Source: CAYXDO01 sp964463485
Lineage (GTDB): Bacteria; Myxococcota; Kuafuiibacteriia; Kuafuiibacteriales; Kuafuiibacteriaceae
DNA: 10,427 nt
NCBI GenBank assembly: GCA_964463485.1
Contig: CAYXDO010000250.1
Coordinates: 1-10,427, forward strand
Direction: 5' to 3'
Shown here in pieces: positions 1 through 7,622 of the stretch (its first letter is position 1; each line of letters opens with the position of its first letter). The notes beneath the pieces are model-generated. The model saw only the letters and a program-made list of their open reading frames with translations, was not told where the DNA came from and made no database searches. Made by a program: the position numbers and the translations under genes.

Positions 1-828
1 GAGGTCGGCACGGAAGGCAAGCTCGGCGGACAGGCCGAGGTGAAGGGCGTCGCGGGCACCTGGAAGGACCTCACCGACAATGTGAACTTCATGGCCGGCA
101 ACCTCACCTCTCAGGTGCGAAATATCGCGGCCGTCACGACCGCGGTGGCCAAGGGTGACTTGTCGAAGAAGATCACCGTGGACGTGAAGGGTGAAATTCT
201 CGAGCTCAAGAACACCATCAACACGATGGTCGATCAGCTCAACTCCTTCGCCTCGGAGGTGACTCGAGTGGCTCGCGAGGTCGGCACCGAAGGCAAGCTC
301 GGCGGTCAGGCCGACGTCAAAGGTGTCGCTGGCACGTGGAAAGATCTGACCGACAACGTGAACTTCATGGCTGGAAATCTCACGTCTCAGGTGCGCGGCA
401 TCGCAAAGGTCGTGACCGCGGTTGCCAATGGAGACCTGAAGAGAAAGCTCACCGTCGAAGCCAAAGGCGAGATCGCCGAGCTTGCTGACACGATCAATGG
501 AATGACGGACACGCTCGCCATTTTCGCGGATCAAGTCACGAGTGTCGCGCGTGAGGTGGGTGTCGAAGGCAAGCTCGGCGGGCAGGCCAGCGTGCCCGGC
601 GCGGCCGGAACGTGGAAAGATCTCACGGACAACGTGAATCAGCTCGCCGCCAACCTCACGACTCAGGTTCGAGCCATCGCGGACGTCGCGACGGCGGTGA
701 CCGAAGGTGACTTGACGCGATCCATCAAGGTCGAGGCGCGAGGTGAGGTGGCCGCGCTCAAGGACAACATCAATGAGATGATCCGAAACCTCAAGGACAC
801 GACGCTCAAGAACAGCGAACAGGATTGG
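1..828 (+). repeat. Three in-frame 276-bp HAMP-coding repeat units
   Basis: Units begin at 1, 277 and 553 with the same Glu-Val-Gly codons and have an exact 276-bp (92-codon) period. Units 1 and 2 are nearly identical over their first 40 residues (EVGTEGKLGGQA through NLTSQVR). They differ by many synonymous changes and diverge more in the second half. Unit 3 keeps the frame of the motif but is more diverged (QLAANLTTQVR). The array probably continues left of the window. Tandem HAMP arrays are known in group III hybrid kinases, where alternating units are thought to relay conformational change. Confidence 0.9.
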
Positions 829-3567
829 CTCAAGACCAACCTCGCAAAGTTCTCTCGCATGCTCCAGGGCCAAAAAGACATGCTGACGGTCGGCCGACTC
901 ATCTTGTCCGAGCTCGCTCCGGTCGTGACTGCGCAGAACGCCGTGTTCTATCGAATCGAGGTCAAAAAGGACGAGGAGCAGCGGCTTACGCTGCTCGCGA
1001 GTTACGCCTTCAACGAGCAGCGACCCACGAGCTATCGCCTGGGTCAGGGCTTGGTCGGCCAATGCGCAGTGGAGAAGGAAAAGATCCTGCTCTCCAACGT
1101 CCCTCACGACTATATCCGCATCTCATCGGGCCTCGGAGAATCAACCCCGAAGAACGTGATCGTACTTCCCGTATTGTTCGAGGGACAGGTCAAGGGTGTC
1201 ATCGAGCTCGCCTCCTTCGAGCGATTCAGCCCGACGCACGAAGTCTTCCTCGGTCAGCTCATGGAATCCATCGGCATCGTGATGAACACCATCGAAGCGA
1301 ACACCCGAACCGAGGACCTACTCAAACAGTCTCAGTCCCTGGCTCGCGAGCTTCAAAGCCAGCAACTCGAGCTGCAGAAGACCAACAAGGAGCTTCAAGA
1401 GAAGGCGAAGCTCCTCGCGGACCAGAACATGGAGGTGGAGCGAAAGAATCAAGAGGTCGAGCAAGCAAGGAAGGCGCTCGAGGAAAAGGCGGAGCAGCTG
1501 GCCCTCACGTCCAAGTACAAGTCCGAGTTCCTCGCGAATATGTCCCACGAGCTACGGACGCCGCTCAATAGCCTTCTCATCCTCTCCGATCAGCTCTCCA
1601 GGAACCAGGACGAGAACCTGAGCCCCAAACAAGTGGACTATGCCAAGACCATCCACGCCTCCGGAAACGACCTCCTCGCGCTCATCAACGACATCCTCGA
1701 TCTGTCCAAGATCGAGTCCGGAACCGTGAGCCTCGATGTCGGCGAGCTCCGAGTGAACGAGCTGCAAGACTACGTGGAGCGAAATTTCCGGCACGTCGCG
1801 GAATCTCGTCGCCTCGACTTCCGGATCGAGGTCGATCGAGACGTGCCGCGCACGATCCACACCGACTCGAAGAGACTTCAGCAGGTTCTCAAGAACCTAC
1901 TCTCCAACGCCTTCAAATTCACCGAACGCGGATCGGTGGTCGTGCAGGTCGCGACCAGCACCTCGGGTTGGAATCCCGACAACGAAGCGCTGAATCGAGC
2001 GAAGACGGTGGTCGCGTTCTCGGTGAGCGACTCCGGTATTGGCATTCCGCCGGAGAAACAACAGATCATCTTCGAAGCGTTCCAGCAGGCAGACGGTTCC
2101 ACGAGCCGGAAGTTCGGCGGTACTGGCCTTGGCCTGGCGATCAGTCGAGAGATCTCGAAGGTGCTGGGAGGTGAGATCAAATTGGTCAGCCGACAGGGCG
2201 AAGGAAGTCGGTTCACGCTGTATTTGCCCAGCACCCACGTGGCCACGAAACCCACGAAGGCCTTCGAGTCTCATCCCGAGTACGTAGCTCCGGCCCCGAT
2301 GGAAACATTTGCCAAGAACACGCTCCTGGTCATGCCGGACGAGGTTCGGGACGATCGAGACAACCTCAACGCAGGCGATCGAACGATCCTCATCGTCGAC
2401 AACGACAACAGCTTCACGCGGTTTTTGCTCGAGATGGCACACGAGCGCGGATTCAAAGCGCTGGTGACCGCGCAGGGCACGGTGGCGCTCTCGTTGGCGC
2501 AAGAGTACAAACCTCACGCCATTACGCTCGATCTTCGCTTGCCCGATATCGACGGTTGGCGAGTCTTGGATCACTTGAAGAGCAACCTTCAGACTCGTCA
2601 CATTCCGGTCTACCTGATTTCGACCGAGGAAGAGTGCGAGCTCGGCCTGCGGCGAGGGGCGATCGCGGCCCTGAACAAGCCGGTCAGCCAGGGTCAGCTC
2701 GATGAGTTATTCAAGGGAGTTTCGTCATTCCTGGATCGTTTGGTCAAGAGCCTGCTCGTGGTCGAGGACAACGAGGCCCAGCGAAACAACATCGTCGAGC
2801 TCGTCGGCACCGGATCCGACGTGGCCACCGTCGCGGTGGCCAGCGGCGCCGAGGCCCTCGAGGCCGTGGAGAAGCAGCAGTTCGATTGCGCGGTGATCGA
2901 TCTCGGGCTGCCGGACATCTCGGGATTCGATCTGATCGAGCAGATCAAACACATGGGGCCGCATGGTCGGCTTCCAGTCATCGTCTACACCGCCCAGGAT
3001 CTCGACAAGGCCGAAGAGCACAGGCTCCAACGACTCGCGCAATCCGTGATCTTGAAGGACGTTCGGTCGCCGACCCGGCTCTTGGATGAGACGGCGTTCG
3101 TCCTTCATCGAGTGCACGCGAACATGCCCGAGCGCATGCGACAGGCGCTCGAGGAGTCCTACTCCACCAAGACTATGCTCACGGGGCGCCGCGTCCTCGT
3201 GGTCGACGACGACGTCCGCAACATCTTCGCGATGACGAGTGTCCTCGAGCGGCATCAGATGCAGGTGTTGTCGGCAGAAAACGGACGCGACGCGATCGAA
3301 GTGCTGAGCCGTCCGGACAAAGTGGATGCCGTCTTGATGGATATCATGATGCCGGAGATGGATGGGTACGACACCATGAGAGAGATCCGAAAGAGGGAAC
3401 GATTTCGCTCTCTCCCGATCATCGCCCTCACCGCAAAAGCAATGAAAGGAGATCGAGAGAAGTGCATCGAGGCCGGAGCCTCGGACTACGTGGCCAAGCC
3501 AGTCGACATCGACAAGCTCATCTCCCTACTCTGTGCATGGCTTTATAGGCCGGGAGCTCCCGGGTGA
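1..3567 (+). CDS. Poly-HAMP hybrid histidine kinase with GAF and three receiver domains (5' end cut off by window)
   Basis: This is a soluble-looking sensor kinase that should autophosphorylate on histidine and pass phosphate to its own receivers. Residues here count from the first codon in the window. About 1-276 are three 92-residue HAMP units, each with GTWKDLTDNVN. A GAF domain follows at about 288-433, then a Gln/Glu/Lys-rich coiled coil at 438-508. HisKA has SHELRTPLN with the phospho-histidine at 516. HATPase has an N-box (NLLSNAFKF, near 632), DSGIGIP (near 677) and GTGLGLA (near 707). Receiver 1 (about 795-910) has Asp844, receiver 2 (918-1040) Asp967 and receiver 3 (1064-1185) Asp1114. 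No membrane segment is visible. The frame is open to base 1 and enters mid-repeat, so the GTG at 40 is internal, not a start. The domain order recalls fungal Nik1/group III kinases and their bacterial relatives. The stop overlaps the next gene by 4 bp. Confidence 0.95.
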   Translation, partial: EVGTEGKLGGQAEVKGVAGTWKDLTDNVNFMAGNLTSQVRNIAAVTTAVAKGDLSKKITVDVKGEILELKNTINTMVDQLNSFASEVTRVAREVGTEGKLGGQADVKGVAGTWKDLTDNVNFMAGNLTSQVRGIAKVVTAVANGDLKRKLTVEAKGEIAELADTINGMTDTLAIFADQVTSVAREVGVEGKLGGQASVPGAAGTWKDLTDNVNQLAANLTTQVRAIADVATAVTEGDLTRSIKVEARGEVAALKDNINEMIRNLKDTTLKNSEQDWLKTNLAKFSRMLQGQKDMLTVGRLILSELAPVVTAQNAVFYRIEVKKDEEQRLTLLASYAFNEQRPTSYRLGQGLVGQCAVEKEKILLSNVPHDYIRISSGLGESTPKNVIVLPVLFEGQVKGVIELASFERFSPTHEVFLGQLMESIGIVMNTIEANTRTEDLLKQSQSLARELQSQQLELQKTNKELQEKAKLLADQNMEVERKNQEVEQARKALEEKAEQLALTSKYKSEFLANMSHELRTPLNSLLILSDQLSRNQDENLSPKQVDYAKTIHASGNDLLALINDILDLSKIESGTVSLDVGELRVNELQDYVERNFRHVAESRRLDFRIEVDRDVPRTIHTDSKRLQQVLKNLLSNAFKFTERGSVVVQVATSTSGWNPDNEALNRAKTVVAFSVSDSGIGIPPEKQQIIFEAFQQADGSTSRKFGGTGLGLAISREISKVLGGEIKLVSRQGEGSRFTLYLPSTHVATKPTKAFESHPEYVAPAPMETFAKNTLLVMPDEVRDDRDNLNAGDRTILIVDNDNSFTRFLLEMAHERGFKALVTAQGTVALSLAQEYKPHAITLDLRLPDIDGWRVLDHLKSNLQTRHIPVYLISTEEECELGLRRGAIAALNKPVSQGQLDELFKGVSSFLDRLVKSLLVVEDNEAQRNNIVELVGTGSDVATVAVASGAEALEAVEKQQFDCAVIDLGLPDISGFDLIEQIKHMGPHGRLPVIVYTAQDLDKAEEHRLQRLAQSVILKDVRSPTRLLDETAFVLHRVHANMPERMRQALEESYSTKTMLTGRRVLVVDDDVRNIFAMTSVLERHQMQVLSAENGRDAIEVLSRPDKVDAVLMDIMMPEMDGYDTMREIRKRERFRSLPIIALTAKAMKGDREKCIEAGASDYVAKPVDIDKLISLLCAWLYRPGAPG
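3550..3563 (+). promoter_or_regulatory. Palindrome covering the ribosome binding site of the second kinase gene
   Basis: CCGGGAGCTCCCGG is a perfect 14-base palindrome that ends on the base before the GTG start at 3564. As RNA it can fold into a 5-bp G/C stem (CCGGG/CCCGG) with an AGCT loop. The likely Shine-Dalgarno, GGGAG at 3552-3556, sits 7 bases from the start and lies mostly inside the stem. A ribosome finishing the upstream gene would unfold it, which fits translational coupling at the GTGA overlap. The palindrome is seen directly; the regulatory role is inferred, and the bases also encode the last residues of the upstream kinase. Confidence 0.35.
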
Positions 3568-5525
3568 AAACGGACGAGTCATGGCCTTTTGAGCCAGCTC
3601 TCGATTCCCAGCTCGAGCGCGTCAACATTCTCGTCGTCGACGACAAGCCCGACAAGCTCAAGGCGCTGTGCTCGGTCTTGGAGGGCCTCGGAGAGAACGT
3701 CGTCACTGCTGATTCCGGCAAAGAGGCGTTGAGGCTCATGCTGCGGCAAGACTTTGCGTTGATCTTGCTCGACGTGCACATGCCCGTGATGGACGGTTTC
3801 GAGACCGCATCTCTGATTCGTCAACGGCCCCGATCGGAGCGCACGCCGATCATCTTCATCACGGCCATCAATGCCACCGAGACTCATGCGAGCCGCGGGT
3901 ACTCTCTGGGCGCGGTCGACTACATCTTCGCGCCGGTCGCGCCGGAGGTTTTGCGGGCGAAGGTGACCGTCTTCATCGACCTCTTTCGCAAGACGGAGCA
4001 GGTGAAGCGCCAGGCCGAGTGGCTCAGAGCCGAGGCCGAACGCCGAGCCACCCAGCTCGAGAATCGCCTCGACGGGCTGCTCAATAGGCTCAACGTCGGT
4101 GTGTTCCGAGCGACGCTCCTGGGATCGTTGGTGGAGGCCAACCCAGCTTGTTTGAAGATACTGGGATTGGCATCGATCGATGACGCTCGATTCGCCGATT
4201 TGTCGGAGCTCCAGATCCCGAGGGAAGAGCGGCCGTTGTTGTTGAAATCCATCGCCCTCGATGGGCGCCTTCCCGACAAGGTGGTGCGAATCTCGCGCGC
4301 CGACGGTTTGTCCATCTGGGTATCCGTGAGTCGTACGCTGAGCGTGGACTCGACCGGGGCGACCTGCGTCGATGGACTGATCGAAGACGTGACGGAGCGG
4401 TACAAGGCCGAGGCCGCCTTGAGAGAGAGCGAGGAGCGGTTTCGTATGATGGCCGACACCGCGCCAGTCCTGATTTGGCTCAGCGGCGCGGACGGAGGAA
4501 GGACCTTCTGCAATCGACCGTGGCTCGATTTCACGGGGATTCAGGAGCAGAGCACGCTCGGCGAAGGTTGGCTCGAATGTGTCCACCCAGAGGATCGGGA
4601 ACGATGCCGAGAGGAGATTTCGCGCCCTCGCGATGGGACCGATTTGCATCCATCGGGGGACGATGGAGCCACTCAGTGTGAGTTCAGATTGCTCCGAAAG
4701 GACGGCGAATATCGATGGATGTTGGCATCGACGGTCAACCGATTCACCGCCGACGGCGCTTACGCCGGCAGACTCGGGTCATCGATCGACATCTCGGATC
4801 ATCGCAAGGCCCAAGAGGTGCTCGAGCGGCAGGCGCGCGAGCTCGCGCGCTCCAACGCGGATCTCCAACAGTTTGCCTATGTCGCGTCGCACGACCTGCA
4901 GCAGCCGCTTCGCATGGTCGCCAGCTTCACCGATCTGTTGGCGCGGCGCTACCGAGGCAAGCTCGACGCGCGCGCCGACGAGTATATCGCTTTTGCCGTC
5001 GACGGCGCCAAACGTATGCAGGCGCTCATCAATGACCTCTTGGCATATTCTCTGCTCGAGACGACTCGGCAGTTCGAGCCTTGCGACATGAGCTCGATCT
5101 TGGACGATGCGCTTTCGGACTTGCGAGTGGCGATTTCGGAGTGCCGAGCCGAGATCATTCGAAGTCCCTTGCCCTCCGTCTTGGGTGAACGTACTCAGCT
5201 CGTTCAAGTTTTCGAGAACTTGATCGCCAACGCCGTGAAATTCCGGAGTGAGGCTCCTCCGCGTATCGATATTTCCTCGACGCGCGTCGGCGACGAGTGG
5301 GTTTTCTCGGTTCGCGACAATGGAATCGGAGTCGACCCCGAGTTTGCGACGCGAGCCTTCGAGATCTTTCAGCGCTTCCATGATCGAGATCGCTACGCCG
5401 GTACGGGAATCGGTCTCGCAGTGTGTAAACGCATCGTGGAGCGTCATGCCGGTCGCATCTGGGTGGAATCCGCGGAGGGAGGCGGGTCGGTCTTTCGATT
5501 TGCGATCCCGACCCGTGAGCCCTGA
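3564..5525 (+). CDS. REC-PAS-PAS histidine kinase (receiver at N-terminus)
   Basis: This 653-residue protein looks like a cytoplasmic sensor kinase, since no membrane segment is evident. A receiver domain occupies about 17-135, with the VVDDKPDK acidic pocket and phospho-acceptor Asp70 (LLDVHMP). The conserved receiver lysine is replaced by alanine at 123 (YIFAPVAPEV). A helical linker is followed by PAS 1 (about 170-280, ending DGLIEDVTERYKAE) and PAS 2 (about 290-410, PAS_3-like, ending SSIDISDHRKAQ). HisKA is at about 430-500 with His443 in SHDLQQPLR, the phytochrome-kinase style. HATPase has NLIANAVKF, DNGIGVDPEF and GTGIGLAV. GTG 3564 is chosen because it overlaps the upstream stop as GTGA and has GGGAG 7 bases before it. 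Being coupled to the hybrid kinase gene, it is a likely partner in one phosphorelay. The signal sensed is unknown. Confidence 0.93.
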   Translation: MKTDESWPFEPALDSQLERVNILVVDDKPDKLKALCSVLEGLGENVVTADSGKEALRLMLRQDFALILLDVHMPVMDGFETASLIRQRPRSERTPIIFITAINATETHASRGYSLGAVDYIFAPVAPEVLRAKVTVFIDLFRKTEQVKRQAEWLRAEAERRATQLENRLDGLLNRLNVGVFRATLLGSLVEANPACLKILGLASIDDARFADLSELQIPREERPLLLKSIALDGRLPDKVVRISRADGLSIWVSVSRTLSVDSTGATCVDGLIEDVTERYKAEAALRESEERFRMMADTAPVLIWLSGADGGRTFCNRPWLDFTGIQEQSTLGEGWLECVHPEDRERCREEISRPRDGTDLHPSGDDGATQCEFRLLRKDGEYRWMLASTVNRFTADGAYAGRLGSSIDISDHRKAQEVLERQARELARSNADLQQFAYVASHDLQQPLRMVASFTDLLARRYRGKLDARADEYIAFAVDGAKRMQALINDLLAYSLLETTRQFEPCDMSSILDDALSDLRVAISECRAEIIRSPLPSVLGERTQLVQVFENLIANAVKFRSEAPPRIDISSTRVGDEWVFSVRDNGIGVDPEFATRAFEIFQRFHDRDRYAGTGIGLAVCKRIVERHAGRIWVESAEGGGSVFRFAIPTREP

Positions 5526-5593
5526 TCGGGCTTGGAGGCACAACCAGCTCGCCGGGTCGCCGGGAGGATCTTGGGCTCGACACGGCGCGGCCC

Positions 5594-7606
5594 ATGGACC
5601 TATCGTTTGGCCCGGTGCCTCCGATCAAGCGCGAGGATATCGGCCGCTATTTGCGCTCCGAGCCTGGAACGGCGGTGCTGCGCGAGCTCCGCGAGGATCT
5701 CGTCAGTAAGGGCGTCGGTCTCGACGAGGTGGATCCGAAGCCCGCCGAGTCCGTGGCCATCGAAGACGTCGACGATCCAAATCCGGCCAAAGCGCTCCAG
5801 AAGTTCATGACCCACTTGGCCGGGAGCGATCAGTACGATCTGTCGACCGTGCCTCTGTACCTCGCTGGCGCGACGACGCGCTACTTCGCCAAGGCCGCCA
5901 AGGCCGACGGTTCGATCGACGCCGAGTCGGTGAACGCCAAGCTCGGGCCCAAAGCATCGACGTTGTTCGGGCTGCTCGCGAGCGAGCTCCAGGGTCGCGC
6001 TCAGGCAAGCGCGCCGAAGCCCGTCGTGAAGCCGAGCTACCCGAAGAACATGATCGGCGCCGACATCAAGCTCGCTGATCGCGGCGCCCTCAAGATCTCG
6101 CCGGGCCTGGTTCACCGCAGAAAGGCCCGCGGGTTGATGCGGCTTGCGTCGCCCGAGCGTGGCCAGGAGGTCCGCCAGCAGATCGCCGAGCGCGACGAAC
6201 GGCGGAGCCCCGCCCGCAGGATCTCCCAGTTTCTCGGCAAGCCGCTCTCGAGCCCGTCCATCGCCGCGCTCGAGCCCTTGCGCGCCAAGGCTCGCCAGGA
6301 GAAGCCGTTCGAAGGCGCAAAGTTGTTGGTGCTCCAACATCTCTACGCCTCCACACAATCCCTCCTCGACGCCGCGGTCGAGGGCGGTCTTTTGCCAGCC
6401 GACGTGACCGTGCTCGGCAAGCCGTACTCGGGCTCGATGCAAGTCGCCGCTTCTTTGGTCGACCGAGGCTTTCAGCTCGTCGTACCTTCGCTCGTGCAGA
6501 GTGAGTTCTCCGACCACGAGCGGCACATGGAGAAGGTGCTGCTCGGCCAGCTCGAGCGCCTCGTGAGCGAGACCGAAGCGACCAACCAACCCGTCTTGAT
6601 TCTCGACGACGGCGGGCTCGTGGCCAAGATGGTCAAGTCGCACTTCCCCAACGCGATGGCTCGGTGCCGCTTCGTCGAGCAAACCCAGCGCGGCGCAAAC
6701 GTGATCAAGGAGCTCGGTGGCCTCGACGCTCCCGTGGTGAACGTCGCCGAGAGTTGGGCCAAGAAGGAGTTCGAGAGCCCATCGATCGCCCACTCGGTTT
6801 GGAAGGAAGTGTCCGGCACACTCACCCGGCTTCAGTCGGAGGGCATCGAAGTCACCAAGTCGGTCACGGTCCTCGGCTTCGGCGCCATCGGTTCGAGCAC
6901 CGCCAAGAAGTTCAAAGAGGCCGGCTTCGAGGTCCACGTCTTCGATCCCGATCCAGCGCGACAGAAAGCCGCCGAGGCCGCCGGCTTCGTCGCGCACTCC
7001 GCGAAGTCCGAGGCCCTGAAAGCTGGACACGTGGTGCTCGGCGCGTCCGGCCGAGAAGCCATCCACCTCGACGACATCCAGTTCCTCCCGAAGAACGCGA
7101 TCCTCTTCAACGCCGCCAGCGCCAACAACGAGCTCAACGCCACGAACCAACTCATCCTTCAGTATTTGAACGGCAACCCGTTCACCGCCATCGCCGACAA
7201 GGGCCCCGAAGGAATTACGATCTTCCGCCAGGGTCTCTTTTCGCTCGATACCTCCGTGCTCGACGAAGACAAGAAGCTTTGGGACATGTTTCAGGGCAAG
7301 AACGTCTGTCTGGGTAAGGACGAGTCGGCCACTCAGATCGATCGCGTGGTCCATACGACCGACGGTCAGTCCCTCTACTTTGCCCACGCCGGGTTCGTCA
7401 TCAACCTCACCGACGACAACGATCCCATCCCACCGCGGTACATCGGCCTCACGCGTTCGTTGCTCTTCGCCGCGCTCATGCAGACGGCCAAAGAGACGGG
7501 CAAGGGTCTGGTCGACCTCGACCCCGGCACTCAGAAAGGGATCGTGGAACGAACTCAGGCCGAGCTCGCCAAATCCGGTGAGAGCCTGCTCGATCCCAAG
7601 TTCTGA
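5594..7606 (+). CDS. AdoHcyase-like NAD(P)-binding protein with long N-terminal extension
   Basis: The 670-residue product resembles S-adenosylhomocysteine hydrolase over about residues 240-640, whereas the usual enzyme is about 430-470 residues. Matching elements are LQHLYASTQ (His249, like the substrate-site HMTVQT), ILDDGG (338-339), VEQTQRG (Glu362), NVAESWAKKEF (Lys390) and a Rossmann loop GFGAIG (428-433) followed by VFDPDP, whose Asp suggests NAD. By hand alignment the family's two later histidines (GHFD, GHPSF) are lost (Ser509 and DDNDPIPP), and the C-terminal KPxHYRY tail is absent. It may therefore bind a nucleoside-like ligand or NAD without normal SAH hydrolysis. Residues 1-225 match nothing I recognise. 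ATG 5594 is the first usual start after the upstream gene, with no good Shine-Dalgarno. The 68-bp gap to the kinase gene leaves cotranscription possible. The exact role is unknown. Confidence 0.85.
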   Translation: MDLSFGPVPPIKREDIGRYLRSEPGTAVLRELREDLVSKGVGLDEVDPKPAESVAIEDVDDPNPAKALQKFMTHLAGSDQYDLSTVPLYLAGATTRYFAKAAKADGSIDAESVNAKLGPKASTLFGLLASELQGRAQASAPKPVVKPSYPKNMIGADIKLADRGALKISPGLVHRRKARGLMRLASPERGQEVRQQIAERDERRSPARRISQFLGKPLSSPSIAALEPLRAKARQEKPFEGAKLLVLQHLYASTQSLLDAAVEGGLLPADVTVLGKPYSGSMQVAASLVDRGFQLVVPSLVQSEFSDHERHMEKVLLGQLERLVSETEATNQPVLILDDGGLVAKMVKSHFPNAMARCRFVEQTQRGANVIKELGGLDAPVVNVAESWAKKEFESPSIAHSVWKEVSGTLTRLQSEGIEVTKSVTVLGFGAIGSSTAKKFKEAGFEVHVFDPDPARQKAAEAAGFVAHSAKSEALKAGHVVLGASGREAIHLDDIQFLPKNAILFNAASANNELNATNQLILQYLNGNPFTAIADKGPEGITIFRQGLFSLDTSVLDEDKKLWDMFQGKNVCLGKDESATQIDRVVHTTDGQSLYFAHAGFVINLTDDNDPIPPRYIGLTRSLLFAALMQTAKETGKGLVDLDPGTQKGIVERTQAELAKSGESLLDPKF

Positions 7607-7608
7607 CC

Positions 7609-7622
7609 CGGGCTCAAGCCCG
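7609..7622. terminator. Small hairpin between convergent genes
   Basis: CGGGC TCAA GCCCG forms a perfect 5-bp stem with a 4-base loop across the 7-bp gap between two convergent genes, and it includes the stop codon of the minus-strand gene. No T-run follows on either strand, so it is at best a weak bidirectional pause or terminator site. Confidence 0.2.

Noticed and set aside
40..42. GTG as the start codon of the hybrid kinase
   Set aside because: The reading frame is open and coding from base 1, and codon 1 already lies in the conserved HAMP repeat, so the GTG is an internal valine.
1897..2601. A 234-codon minus-strand open frame inside the hybrid kinase
   Set aside because: The sense strand there encodes clear HATPase and receiver motifs; the antisense frame is compositional.
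3579..4649. A 356-codon minus-strand open frame opposite the second kinase
   Set aside because: It lies wholly within a well-supported REC-PAS coding region, has no recognisable domain, and is explained by base composition.
5526..5593. Possible terminator or promoter in the 68-bp gap before the AdoHcyase-like gene
   Set aside because: Only short G/C repeats (gccgggtc, gccggga) are present, with no good stem, T-run or -35/-10 pair.
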